Source of the DNA: Gluconobacter frateurii
Lineage (GTDB): Bacteria > Pseudomonadota > Alphaproteobacteria > Acetobacterales > Acetobacteraceae
Reading direction: 5' to 3'
DNA: 64,000 nt
NCBI RefSeq assembly: GCF_002723955.1
Contig: NZ_BEWN01000006.1
Coordinates: 83,469-147,468, forward strand
How positions within the stretch are numbered: the first letter of the stretch is position 1; each line of letters starts with the position of its first letter. Under the pieces are notes generated by a model. That model saw nothing but the letters and a program-made list of their open reading frames with translations, searched no databases and had not been told where the DNA came from. Made by a program: the position numbers and the translations under genes. Of the stretch, positions 1-8,760 are shown piece after piece.

Positions 1-328
1 CCGGATCAACGTTGTACTGACCCATCAACGTTGCACGGGATTGTGGGTCTGGGATACCCGGCTCCATGCACACCCGGTCTCCAACTTTCAGAGACCGGAC
101 ATTGCTGCCGATTTCCGTAATCGTTCCAGAGGCTTCATGCCCCAGCACCATGGGTTCACGAACAACGAAGGGTCCGATGGCACCATGCGTGTAGTAATGC
201 ACATCGCTGCCGCAAATGCCGACCGTGTGGATGGCGATACGGACATCATTCGGCCCAAGCTCCGACGGCAGGGCGATCTCTCTCAGAGAGAGTTCACCTT
301 TCTTTTCAAGCACCAGTGCCTGAGCCAT
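1..328 (-). CDS. Zinc-dependent polyol (xylitol/L-iditol-type) dehydrogenase, N-terminal part
   Basis: The first 109 residues of a medium-chain dehydrogenase/reductase are visible; the rest lies beyond the left edge. The ATG is at 328. The GroES-like catalytic domain shows the zinc-site cysteine in [10 protein letters not shown] (about residue 39), the GHEASG motif about 25 residues later, and [10 protein letters not shown], all typical of the sorbitol/xylitol dehydrogenase branch, which oxidises polyols with NAD+ in the cytoplasm. Polyol oxidation fits acetic acid bacteria. The exact substrate cannot be read from the fragment. The gene is followed upstream by a 425-base AT-rich gap that should hold its promoter. 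Confidence 0.85.
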   Translation of the reverse strand, partial: MAQALVLEKKGELSLREIALPSELGPNDVRIAIHTVGICGSDVHYYTHGAIGPFVVREPMVLGHEASGTITEIGSNVRSLKVGDRVCMEPGIPDPQSRATLMGQYNVDP

Positions 329-387
329 ATCCAACCGTCTCCTGTCGCACGTTTTATCATCAAATGTGATCAGAAGTACGGATTATA

Positions 388-401
388 TGTTATATATAAC
401 A
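388..401. promoter_or_regulatory. 14-bp palindrome upstream of the polyol dehydrogenase
   Basis: The sequence TGTTATATATAACA is a perfect palindrome about 60 bases upstream of the dehydrogenase start codon. Its length, symmetry and position suit a dimeric repressor operator, for example of a GntR-like protein. Regulator and function are inference only; no regulator gene lies nearby in this window. Confidence 0.4.
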
Positions 402-720
402 CGTGATAGCTTATTTTTTTCTCAAAAGTGATACTATTTTGCGTTTGATAATTCCGGATCAAGAATTTTTCTCGTTTGTATTTTGATATAAGTATTTGTT
501 TTATATGATATTTTAATCTGACATGACCATTAAAGTAGAAAACACTTTCCTTGCAGGATTTGAAATTTTCTATCCTAAAGATCACATAAATATGAGAAAA
601 ATCAGGAAACGACGTATCATTCTGCCGTTATGACGTGTGTGGAATCGTGAGATTACAGGCGCACGCGTCCCGGAAAGGCCTTGAGTCTTTATCGGGTGTC
701 AGAAGATCCACGCCAAAGTT

Positions 721-742
721 CTGGTGTGGGGCCCCACACCAG
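721..742 (-). terminator. Perfect 22-bp palindrome behind dld
   Basis: The half-site CTGGTGTGGGG is followed directly by its reverse complement, 12 bases after the dld stop codon. As RNA it would form a very stable GC-rich hairpin with a minimal loop. It lacks a clear T-run on the minus strand, so it is either an atypical terminator, an mRNA-end stabiliser, or a protein site. Confidence 0.45.
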
Positions 743-753
743 AAAACAACTCA

Positions 754-2469
754 TCAGACGCTTTCGGCGACCCAATTCCGCTTTTTGGTCGCCTTGCCGA
801 TGCCCGGATTGAAGCAGTTGCAGGGATCGAGACTGCGATAGTGCTCCAGCATCTCTTCCGGCGCATCATACAGATGGCCCACATTATGCTCAGCCGGATA
901 CCGGGCGCCGCGAGCTTCCAGACCGGGCAGCATGGAATGCTCCACGGCCATGGCGTTGTAGCCCTTCTTCACCACGTAATCCTGATGCATCACATGGCAG
1001 AAGAAGTGCCCGTAATAGAGTTTGACGATCAGCTTGTCTTCGATGTCCTTGGGCAGCACTTCGAACCACTCGCGATCATTCCGACGCAAGGCAACGTCAA
1101 GTGCCACAATGTCTTCTGCCGTTTTTGAATGAACGGCCCGGTAGCGGATTGCGGCACCAGCTGCGGCAAAACGGTGCAGGAAGGCGAGTTTTCCCTCCTC
1201 TGGAGTGCAGGCGAAGAAATCCCCTCCCGTCTTGGACCGCCAGTCTTCCAGATAGGCTTTCACCGGGCTGGCCAGATCAGCAGAGACCTTAAGCATGAGG
1301 TGATGCTCAAAACGGTCCCGGAAATCGCACATGCGCGCGGGAAGCTGCTTGGGAATGATCTTGCTGAATGCCTGAAGGAGCAGATCGCTCAGATGGCTGG
1401 AAATGCCAGGAATGCGCTGCACGGCAATGTCGAACCGCGACTTCAGGCCGAAGAACGTAGGCAGGAACCGCGTGCCCATGTAGCGGATAATGGCCGTCGT
1501 ATCCTTGCCGTACACTTCGGCGATGTTGAACGCATCGCGATGGATGTATTCCCCGGCAATGGGAAGTTCATCGAAGCTGGTCAGGATGTGGCGGCGAAGG
1601 TCTTCCAGGTCATGCGTGCTGTTGGTTCCGATGTAGAACACAGCCGGGTTCTTGTTCGCCTTGAAGGTATCGAGACGGACCGCAAATACAACCAGCTTGC
1701 CCGCACATCCGGCCGCTTCGTGCCAGCGGTTCGGGTCTGCGTTGAAGCGCGCCGGGGTCTCCGCATCCACGTCCCGGACGTGCTGGGCATAACCCGCGTC
1801 GTGGCCTCTGCCTGCGTTCCAGTCGATGGCATTATCCGGAAACCTCCCATTCTGCACGGCCGACAGGATCTGCTCCGCATCACCTTCCAGCCGGATACCC
1901 AGATGATTGACGAGATGCAGCGTTCCATCCGTGCCCATCTGGCCGAACAGAGCCATTTCCGTGAAGGCTGGTCCGCGCTGAACGAGCGCACCGCCAGAAT
2001 TGTTGCTGACCCCGCCCAGAACAGAGGCGCCGATGCAGGACGAACCAATGACGGAATGCGGCTCGCGGCCAATCTTGGCGAGTTTTTCTTCCAGATCATG
2101 CAGGGTGGAACCAGGCAAGCAAACGACCTGCTTGCCCTCGCCGATCAGATGAATGCCATCCAGTCGGTTTGTGCTGATGATGACGATCTCACGGTCATAA
2201 TCATTACCATCTGGCGTTGAGCCGCCCGTCAGGCCTGTATTGGCAGCCTGCATGATGATGATCTTGCCGCTTTCCGCGCAGAGCTTGGACGCCTTCCAGA
2301 GTTCGACAAGATTGCCCGGCTGAAGAACAGCCAGCACGTCTCCAAGACCGAAGCGATAGCCTTTACGGAAGCGATAGGTCGCATTGGGCTTGGTCAGAAC
2401 ATGGCGTCGGCCAACAATCGAGCGAAGCGTATCAAGAAAAGCCGCGTTACCGCTGGAGATGGCCGACAT
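754..2469 (-). CDS. dld: D-lactate dehydrogenase (quinone)
   Basis: This is the Dld-type FAD enzyme that oxidises D-lactate to pyruvate and passes electrons to membrane quinone. The protein (571 residues from the chosen start) has the length of E. coli Dld. An N-terminal PCMH-type FAD domain holds AANTGLTGGSTP and the GSSCIGASVLGGVSNNSGG stretch. The middle and C-terminal part carry the Dld-specific membrane-binding and cap regions (for example RFEHHLMLKVS) and end near DPCNCFNPGIGK. An upstream in-frame start at 2493 exists, but the ATG at 2469 is preceded by AAAGGAAG at good spacing, so I prefer it. It is a single gene, bounded by the hairpin at 721-742. Confidence 0.93.
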   Translation of the reverse strand: MSAISSGNAAFLDTLRSIVGRRHVLTKPNATYRFRKGYRFGLGDVLAVLQPGNLVELWKASKLCAESGKIIIMQAANTGLTGGSTPDGNDYDREIVIISTNRLDGIHLIGEGKQVVCLPGSTLHDLEEKLAKIGREPHSVIGSSCIGASVLGGVSNNSGGALVQRGPAFTEMALFGQMGTDGTLHLVNHLGIRLEGDAEQILSAVQNGRFPDNAIDWNAGRGHDAGYAQHVRDVDAETPARFNADPNRWHEAAGCAGKLVVFAVRLDTFKANKNPAVFYIGTNSTHDLEDLRRHILTSFDELPIAGEYIHRDAFNIAEVYGKDTTAIIRYMGTRFLPTFFGLKSRFDIAVQRIPGISSHLSDLLLQAFSKIIPKQLPARMCDFRDRFEHHLMLKVSADLASPVKAYLEDWRSKTGGDFFACTPEEGKLAFLHRFAAAGAAIRYRAVHSKTAEDIVALDVALRRNDREWFEVLPKDIEDKLIVKLYYGHFFCHVMHQDYVVKKGYNAMAVEHSMLPGLEARGARYPAEHNVGHLYDAPEEMLEHYRSLDPCNCFNPGIGKATKKRNWVAESV

Positions 2470-2649
2470 GTCTGTAGTCTTCCTTTCCCGCATACGGGTC
2501 CGCAGGAATGGCCACGGGTCCGTCAGGGTGTGTGTGAGTTCAGAAATAAACGTCTGTCAAAAGACAGGGTTAAAAGAAAGACCCTGAAACGCGCATCGTC
2601 CATGCCTCAGGTCAAAGAAGGATGTCACGATTGGGCGAGGATATGGCCG

Positions 2650-4521
2650 CTATTTGATCCGCCCAAACAGCCGCTCAATCTCGCTTCGGGTTAATTTCAG
2701 CCAGGTTGGACGCCCATGCGAGCAGGTATTGGCGCGGGGTGTGCGCTCCATATCCCGCAGAAGAGCGTCCATTTCTTCGGGTTTCAGTCGGCGCCCTGCC
2801 CGGATACTGCCGTGGCAAGCCATGCGGGCCAGAATGGCATCCAGCCGATTGGAGAAACTGTCCGTATTGCTAGCGTCCAGATCCGGATCATTGGCCAGTT
2901 CATCGGCGACATCTCGCAGGAGACCCTGAACATCCTTCGTGCCCAGAAGGGCTGGTACGGAGCGCAAAAGAACACTGCCCGGCCCGAAGGACTCAAGATC
3001 CATTCCCAATCGGGACAGGTCTTCAGCGCGTACCAGAAGAGCTTCCGCCTCGCGCCGTGGAAGATCGATGACTTCCGGCAGAAGCAGCGCCTGAGAGCGG
3101 AGCGCACCACTGGCATATTGTTCACGCAGACGCTCATGCGTCAGGCGCTCGTGGGCGGCGTGCTGGTCAACGAGAACGAGGTCACCATCCGGAGCGACAG
3201 CAATGATGTAGGTATCGAAAACCTGTGCGACTGAGGCCCCCAAAGGAAATGAAGGGTCCAGTTGCTCTGGAACTGGCTGCGGAGGACGCGCGGCGGGGGT
3301 GAAACCGACGTCCTGTTCCGCAAAGCCAGAACGTTCGACATACTGGGAGGACGGCACAGACAGACGGGATGAAGGCGCCGCAGCAGAAAAAGGCAATGTT
3401 GCCGGCGCGCTGGCCTGTACAGGCGCATCGACCGGTATATCAGGGCGCGGGGGGTAGGAAATGGATGGCCGCGAAGGACGGATACCAAAGCTGGCATGAA
3501 CGCCGCCTCCCCCGCTTGAACCATGCCCGAGCGCACGCCCCAGACCGCCAATCACAAGCGCCTTTACCTCGGCCTCGTCTGCAAAGCGCAGTTCCGTTTT
3601 GGCAGGGTGGACGTTCACATCCAGCCGTTCCAGCGGCACCTTGAGATGCAGTGCCATCACAGGGAAGCGTCCGCGCTCGATGACCGGACGATAGGCGACA
3701 CGAATGGCCGTCCGGAGCATCGGGTCTGTTACCGGGCGGTGATTGACGAGAATGAACTGGCCTGACCCTGTCGCACGGGTTTTGGCTGGGCCGCAGGCAA
3801 ACCCGGACAGGCGGATGTGCCCACGCTCTTCGTCCAGCGGGATCAGTGTGTCGGGCGTTGTGTCCAGAACTGTTGCAGCGCGGGCTATCGGGCTTTGCTC
3901 TGGAAGATCGAACAGGAGTTTATCATCCAGCGTGACCCTTATGGCGCAATGAGGTGCGCTCAGAGCCAGACGTCGCATGACGGATTCGGCATGACTGTTC
4001 TCGACCCGGGGACTCTTCAGGAATTTGCGTCGGGCGGGCGTGGCGAAAAAGAGATCCGTCACCACAATCCGCGTCCCTACCGGGCCCGACGACGGCTGCG
4101 GGGGCGTGATGACACCTCCATCTACACGGATGCACCACGCGGTGTCTGACTCGGATGTACGGGATGTAATGGACAGGCGAGCACTGGCCCCGATGGAGGG
4201 AAGTGCCTCCCCGCGAAACCCGAGCGTGCGGATCTGGACGAGGCGTTCGTCCTGCAACTTGGAGGTACAGTGACGCTGAACGGCCATATCCAGCTCTTCA
4301 GGCGTCATGCCGCAACCATTATCGGTCACGTCGATGCGGTCTGTGCCTCCTGCGCGCAAGGCGACGACAAGGCGGGTGGCCCCGGCATCAATCGCGTTTT
4401 CGACGAGCTCTTTGAGCGCTGCCGCAGGTCGCTCTATGACTTCACCAGCCGCAATCAGGTCAACAACATGACCTGAGAGGCGGCGGATAACAGGGCGAAG
4501 AGGTGACGTTTTTTCAGACAG
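2650..4521 (-). CDS. mutL: DNA mismatch repair protein MutL, probable CTG start
   Basis: MutL couples MutS mismatch recognition to downstream repair. The GHKL ATPase motifs are present: ELVENAIDAGAT, DNGCGM and the TLGFRGEAL box, followed by the transducer domain with NVHPAKTE, and a C-terminal dimerisation domain from about residue 420. There is no ATG, GTG or TTG between the preceding in-frame TGA and the conserved N-terminus (VIRRLSGHVVDLIAAGEVIERP); the first TTG falls inside the ATPase domain. The only suitable codon is CTG at 4521, giving LSEKTSPLRP and a 623-residue protein of normal MutL length. A rare CTG start or a sequencing error are the two readings. It sits last in the ileS-lspA-bamF-mutL run. 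Confidence 0.88.
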   Translation of the reverse strand: MSEKTSPLRPVIRRLSGHVVDLIAAGEVIERPAAALKELVENAIDAGATRLVVALRAGGTDRIDVTDNGCGMTPEELDMAVQRHCTSKLQDERLVQIRTLGFRGEALPSIGASARLSITSRTSESDTAWCIRVDGGVITPPQPSSGPVGTRIVVTDLFFATPARRKFLKSPRVENSHAESVMRRLALSAPHCAIRVTLDDKLLFDLPEQSPIARAATVLDTTPDTLIPLDEERGHIRLSGFACGPAKTRATGSGQFILVNHRPVTDPMLRTAIRVAYRPVIERGRFPVMALHLKVPLERLDVNVHPAKTELRFADEAEVKALVIGGLGRALGHGSSGGGGVHASFGIRPSRPSISYPPRPDIPVDAPVQASAPATLPFSAAAPSSRLSVPSSQYVERSGFAEQDVGFTPAARPPQPVPEQLDPSFPLGASVAQVFDTYIIAVAPDGDLVLVDQHAAHERLTHERLREQYASGALRSQALLLPEVIDLPRREAEALLVRAEDLSRLGMDLESFGPGSVLLRSVPALLGTKDVQGLLRDVADELANDPDLDASNTDSFSNRLDAILARMACHGSIRAGRRLKPEEMDALLRDMERTPRANTCSHGRPTWLKLTRSEIERLFGRIK

Positions 4522-4561
4522 GACTGTGTCTCACGATCCTGGAGAAGTGGAGCGTGCTGTC

Positions 4562-5137
4562 TTACAGCACGCCCAGAAAATGCGTGGCCTTTTTCTTGAC
4601 CGTCGGCGTAGCACCTGTGGCCGGATTGCGACCCAGAGCCGAGTTCTCACGGATGCGACGGTTTTCGGCGTCTCCATCCACAACGGAACCTGCCTGACCT
4701 CCCTTCCAGAACATCAGGTTATCGACGAAGCCCGCATCCGCCGTACCAAGTTCGGCATTGTTCGGAGCGTTGGACGCCTTGTCCACTTCACCAACCAGCG
4801 TGGACTGGCCGCTGCTGTTCTCTCCCGTGATCGGGTGCAGCGCCGTATCGGGCGACAGAGTTTCAAGCGCCTGCATCCGTGGGCTCTCGTCCGGACGGTG
4901 AGCATCGTCGGCACCCGGAAGCTGCATCTTCTCTGAAGGTGGCATCGACAGCGGAGCACGCGTCGTGACGGTGTATTCGTCCGGCATGTAGCGTTCCATG
5001 CCGAAGGCACGCTCCACATCGCTGCCTGAGCAGCCGGACAGCATCAGGCCGAATGAAGCGATTGCACCCATCTGTACGCTGAGACGGGCAACTGGAAGAC
5101 GGTTACGGCGCATTGAGGGACCCTGGGACGCGATCAT
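4562..5137 (-). CDS. bamF: DUF3035 lipoprotein, BamF-like
   Basis: This 191-residue outer-membrane lipoprotein belongs to the family DUF3035, described as a subunit (BamF) of the alphaproteobacterial beta-barrel assembly machine. The N-terminus is basic (MRRNR), followed by a hydrophobic stretch and the lipobox LSGC near residue 36. The rest is acidic and proline-rich with the family-type ending around NSALGRNPATG. Starts at 5137 and 5113 are both possible; each has a weak purine-rich sequence upstream. It follows lspA (prolipoprotein signal peptidase), which would process it, and precedes mutL. Confidence 0.75.
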   Translation of the reverse strand: MIASQGPSMRRNRLPVARLSVQMGAIASFGLMLSGCSGSDVERAFGMERYMPDEYTVTTRAPLSMPPSEKMQLPGADDAHRPDESPRMQALETLSPDTALHPITGENSSGQSTLVGEVDKASNAPNNAELGTADAGFVDNLMFWKGGQAGSVVDGDAENRRIRENSALGRNPATGATPTVKKKATHFLGVL

Positions 5138-5186
5138 GATGGGATAGTCCTACAGTCCGCGCCGCGTGGGGGCAAGCTCCGCTTGC

Positions 5187-5699
5187 TCACTGCGGCTGGC
5201 TGTTACGTTCGGCAAGAAGAGAGTCGATCAGCCAGACGGCAACGCCGCAGACGATACCGGCATCAGCCACGTTGAAAACATACCAGGACCAGCCGAACGC
5301 ATGCGCGTGCAGAAAGTCCACGACCGCGCCATAGCGGAGGCGGTCAATGACGTTACCAATAGCACCGCCAGCGATAGCGCCACAGGCCCCGGCAACCAGC
5401 GTGCGGCGGGTCTTCGTCATGGTCCAGACCAGCAGGCCGACGGCCAGCAGCGAGACCGTGCAGAACACCAGCGGGCCTCTGCTGCCCAGACCACCGAACA
5501 TCCCGAACGTCACGGCATGGTTCCAGACCATCGTGAAGTTCAGGAATGGCAGAATCTGGACGGACCCTTTCGCCGGCAGATCATAGCCGTAGAGAATCCA
5601 GTCCTTGCTGGCCTGATCCAGAACGAGGACCAGAACCAGCAGGGCGAACCCCAGAACCAGCCGCCCCATACGGCTCATGCCTTCCTGCCAGAGGGACAT
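5187..5699 (-). CDS. lspA: Lipoprotein signal peptidase
   Basis: LspA is the aspartic protease of the inner membrane that removes the signal peptide from prolipoproteins after diacylglyceryl transfer. Four hydrophobic segments are visible. The catalytic aspartates lie in NVIDRLRYGAVVDF and FNVADAGI. The ATG at 5699 overlaps the ileS stop (TGATG), so translation is probably coupled; an in-frame start further upstream would lie inside ileS. The 170-residue length is normal. The gene pair ileS-lspA is a widespread arrangement. Confidence 0.95.
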   Translation of the reverse strand: MSLWQEGMSRMGRLVLGFALLVLVLVLDQASKDWILYGYDLPAKGSVQILPFLNFTMVWNHAVTFGMFGGLGSRGPLVFCTVSLLAVGLLVWTMTKTRRTLVAGACGAIAGGAIGNVIDRLRYGAVVDFLHAHAFGWSWYVFNVADAGIVCGVAVWLIDSLLAERNSQPQ

Positions 5700-8545
5700 C
5701 AGGCACTCACCACACTGACGCAGCGGCGGCACAGGGCAGGATACTCGGCATTTTCACCCACATCCGGAAGCACTTTCCAGCAACGGGCGCATTTGTGACC
5801 GGGCGCACGCTCGACCTGTGGGCCACCATGAGCCGTTTCGCCGGGCAGAAGCTCGATCTCCGCATGGGACGTAATGAGCAGTTCAGCCCAGTCGATACCC
5901 GTGAGAGACGCGGCTTCTTCCTGCGAGATCGGCAGGGTGACACTGGCTTCGAGGGAGGCACCGATCGTACCATCACGACGCGCTGTTTCCAGCTCGGTCG
6001 TGACGAGGCGACGATACGCACGGATTTCGTCCCAGTTGGCACCGAGCTCCGGATTGTTCCACTCAGCGTCCGGCTCGAAGAACTGCTCCAGGTGGATGCT
6101 GTTTTCTTCGCCGAAACGGGCGTTCCAGGCTTCTTCCGCCGTAAAGACCAATACCGGAGCAAGCCACGTGCAAAGCGCGCGGTGCAGGATGTCCAGAACC
6201 GTGCGGGCGGCACGGCGCGTTGGGTCAGACGGCGCGTCGCAGTAAATCGCGTCCTTGCGGATGTCGAAATAGAATGCCGACAGATCTGTTGTGCAGAAAC
6301 CGTGCAGCGCCGGATAGACGCCGACCCATTGGTGCGTTTCGACAGCCTTGCTGATCAGACCGCGCAGTTCAGACAGGCGATGCAGGATATACTGCTCAAG
6401 CGGCGGCATTTCGGCATACGGAACAGCTTCTTCTTGTGTGAAACCATCCAGCGCGCCCAGCAGCCAGCGCAGGGTGTTGCGCAGACGGCGATAGAGTTCG
6501 CCCTGCTGTTTGAGGATCTCGTTGCCGATCCGCAGATCTTCGTTGGTGTCAGAGTTCAGAACCCACAGGCGCAGGATGTCAGCGCCCAGCGAGTCCGTCA
6601 CGTCTGCCGGCGCAATGACGTTACCGAGGGACTTGGACATCTTGCGGCCCTGCTCGTCCAGCACAAAGCCGTTCGTCACAAGGGCCTTGTATGGGGCGAC
6701 ACCGCGTGTGCCGACACTTTCCAGCAGAGACGACTGGAACCAGCCGCGATGCTGGTCAGAGCCTTCCAGATACAGGTCTGCGGGGAAGTTCAGGCCTTCC
6801 TGCCCCAGAACGAACTGGTGCGTAGAGCCGGATTCAAACCAGACATCCACAATGTCGAAGACCTGTTCATAGTCCGCCGGGTCACGGTTCGGGCCAAGGA
6901 AAACAGCCGGATCTGTATCGTACCAGACGTCAGCGCCCTTTTCATTGAAGGCCGTGACGATCCGGTCCATGACTGCTGCATCGCGCAGGACTTCGCCGCT
7001 CCGCTTCTCGACGAAGACGGCGATCGGCACACCCCAGGCGCGCTGCCGGGAGATGCACCAGTCCGGACGCTGCTCGACCATGGACGTCAGGCGGCGACGA
7101 GCGGATTCCGGGACGAAAGTGACCGGATCAAGCGCCTTGAGGGCCTTCTCACGCAGCTTGGTTTCCCCATCCATCGCAATGAACCACTGGGGCGTGGCGC
7201 GGAAGATGATCGGGGCTTTGGAGCGCCAGGAATGCGGATAGGAATGACGGATCTTGCTGCGGGCCATGAGACCGGTCGCAGGCGCGTCATCATGCTCAGC
7301 GGACTGACGGGCTTCGGTCAGCAGGTCGCAAACCGGGTCAGCGGCCTTGAAAACATGGATACCTTCGAGATGCGGAACCCATGAAGCGTAGCGACCGTCA
7401 TCCTGCACCAGTTCCGGCACTTCGATGCCGAACTGGCGGCAGACGATAAAGTCATCCTGACCATGTGACGGCGCCATGTGCACAAGGCCCGTACCGGCGT
7501 CTGTCGTGACGAAATCGCCCGGAAGCATCGGGACGTCATATTCGTAGCCACGGCCACGCAGAGGATGGGCCGCAACCGCGCCTTCCAGCGCACTGCCGGG
7601 CATCGTGTAGAGGATATGATGGGCGCTGATACCGGTTTCGGCACAGAACGCCTCGACGCGGTCTTCCGCGATCAGAAGGCGTGCGCCCTGCGGCACAACG
7701 CTTGCTTCCGTTGTCTCATCAGCACGCAGAACCACGTAGGTGATGTCCGGGCCATAGGCGAGGGCGCGGTTGGCCGGGATGGTCCAGGGCGTCGTGGTCC
7801 AGATGACGGCTGAAACACCGTCAAGCGCATCGCCTGGGGTCGGGTCTTTCAGGATCGGGAACGCGACGAAGATCGTGGTGGAATCGACGTCGTGGTATTC
7901 GATCTCGGCTTCGGCAAGGGCGGTCTTCTCAACCGGGCTCCACATGACGGGGCGCAAACCACGATACAGACCGCCATTCAGCAGGAACTTGCCGATTTCC
8001 GCCACGATCTTGGCTTCGGAACTGAAGTCCATCGTAACGTAACGGTTAGCCCATTCCGCCTGAATACCGATCCGCTTGAAGTCTTCCGCCTGTTTGCTCA
8101 CCCATTCGGCAGCATACTGGCGGCATTCCGCACGGAACTGAAGCAGAGGAACCTGATCCTTGTCCTTGCCGGCCTTGCGGTACTGTTCCTCGATCCGCCA
8201 TTCGATCGGCAGACCATGGCAGTCCCAGCCTGGCTGATAGCGGACTTCGAAGCCCGACATGCGATGCGCACGGTTGATGACGTCTTTCATCACCTTGTTG
8301 AGCGCGTGACCAATGTGAATGTGCCCGTTGGCGTAGGGCGGTCCGTCATGCAGCGTGAAGACCGGGCGTCCCTTCCCTTCCTCACGGATCTTGCCGTCCA
8401 GGTCCATGGCAGCCCAGCGGGCCAGCGTATCAGGCTCGCGCTTCGGCAGCCCGCCCCGCATGGGGAAGCTGGTGCGAGGCAGGAACACAGTATCGCGGTA
8501 GCGATCCTGCTGTTCTTTGAAGGTCGTATCGGACTTGTCGGACAT
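5699..8545 (-). CDS. ileS: Isoleucyl-tRNA synthetase
   Basis: Class I aminoacyl-tRNA synthetase charging tRNA-Ile in the cytoplasm; 948 residues from the ATG at 8545. The HIGH motif is in ANGHIHIGHALNK, the KMSKS loop in GRKMSKSLGN, and the editing domain spans roughly residues 200-400. The C-terminus holds a zinc finger, CARCWK and CRRC. A TTG four codons upstream is also in frame but less likely. Its start region faces the divergent TraB-like gene across about 215 bases, which must contain promoters for both. Confidence 0.97.
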   Translation of the reverse strand: MSDKSDTTFKEQQDRYRDTVFLPRTSFPMRGGLPKREPDTLARWAAMDLDGKIREEGKGRPVFTLHDGPPYANGHIHIGHALNKVMKDVINRAHRMSGFEVRYQPGWDCHGLPIEWRIEEQYRKAGKDKDQVPLLQFRAECRQYAAEWVSKQAEDFKRIGIQAEWANRYVTMDFSSEAKIVAEIGKFLLNGGLYRGLRPVMWSPVEKTALAEAEIEYHDVDSTTIFVAFPILKDPTPGDALDGVSAVIWTTTPWTIPANRALAYGPDITYVVLRADETTEASVVPQGARLLIAEDRVEAFCAETGISAHHILYTMPGSALEGAVAAHPLRGRGYEYDVPMLPGDFVTTDAGTGLVHMAPSHGQDDFIVCRQFGIEVPELVQDDGRYASWVPHLEGIHVFKAADPVCDLLTEARQSAEHDDAPATGLMARSKIRHSYPHSWRSKAPIIFRATPQWFIAMDGETKLREKALKALDPVTFVPESARRRLTSMVEQRPDWCISRQRAWGVPIAVFVEKRSGEVLRDAAVMDRIVTAFNEKGADVWYDTDPAVFLGPNRDPADYEQVFDIVDVWFESGSTHQFVLGQEGLNFPADLYLEGSDQHRGWFQSSLLESVGTRGVAPYKALVTNGFVLDEQGRKMSKSLGNVIAPADVTDSLGADILRLWVLNSDTNEDLRIGNEILKQQGELYRRLRNTLRWLLGALDGFTQEEAVPYAEMPPLEQYILHRLSELRGLISKAVETHQWVGVYPALHGFCTTDLSAFYFDIRKDAIYCDAPSDPTRRAARTVLDILHRALCTWLAPVLVFTAEEAWNARFGEENSIHLEQFFEPDAEWNNPELGANWDEIRAYRRLVTTELETARRDGTIGASLEASVTLPISQEEAASLTGIDWAELLITSHAEIELLPGETAHGGPQVERAPGHKCARCWKVLPDVGENAEYPALCRRCVSVVSA

Positions 8546-8760
8546 GGGACGGGCCAACTTTGGTCATTCACACAAAATAAGGGGGACCATATGGAGATTG
8601 GGCGGGGATGCGGTCAAGTCTTCTCAAGGAAAACCATGCCCAAAACGGTGCCGTGTGGAGAGACAGACATATCAGGGACACGAAACATACGTCTTGTGGA
8701 TTGTTTCCGCATATCAGCCATGATGTGCTGCAAAATCTTATTTTATCCGGACGCATTCTG

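Larger units (their letters stand above)
329..753. other. AT-rich intergenic gap
   Basis: About 425 bases lie between the polyol dehydrogenase start and the dld stop. The part from 360 to 620 is much more AT-rich than the surrounding genes. I see no convincing gene here; a 71-codon minus-strand reading frame at 370-585 has an unremarkable sequence and no family features. The gap contains a 14-bp palindrome (388-401) upstream of the dehydrogenase and a long GC-rich palindrome just behind dld (721-742), both listed separately. Confidence 0.6.

Noticed and set aside
1129..2220. 363-codon plus-strand reading frame
   Set aside because: Lies fully antisense to dld and has no recognisable motif.
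5546..7384. 612-codon plus-strand reading frame
   Set aside because: It is antisense to ileS, whose protein matches its family along the full length; the plus-strand translation has no family features and reflects codon bias.
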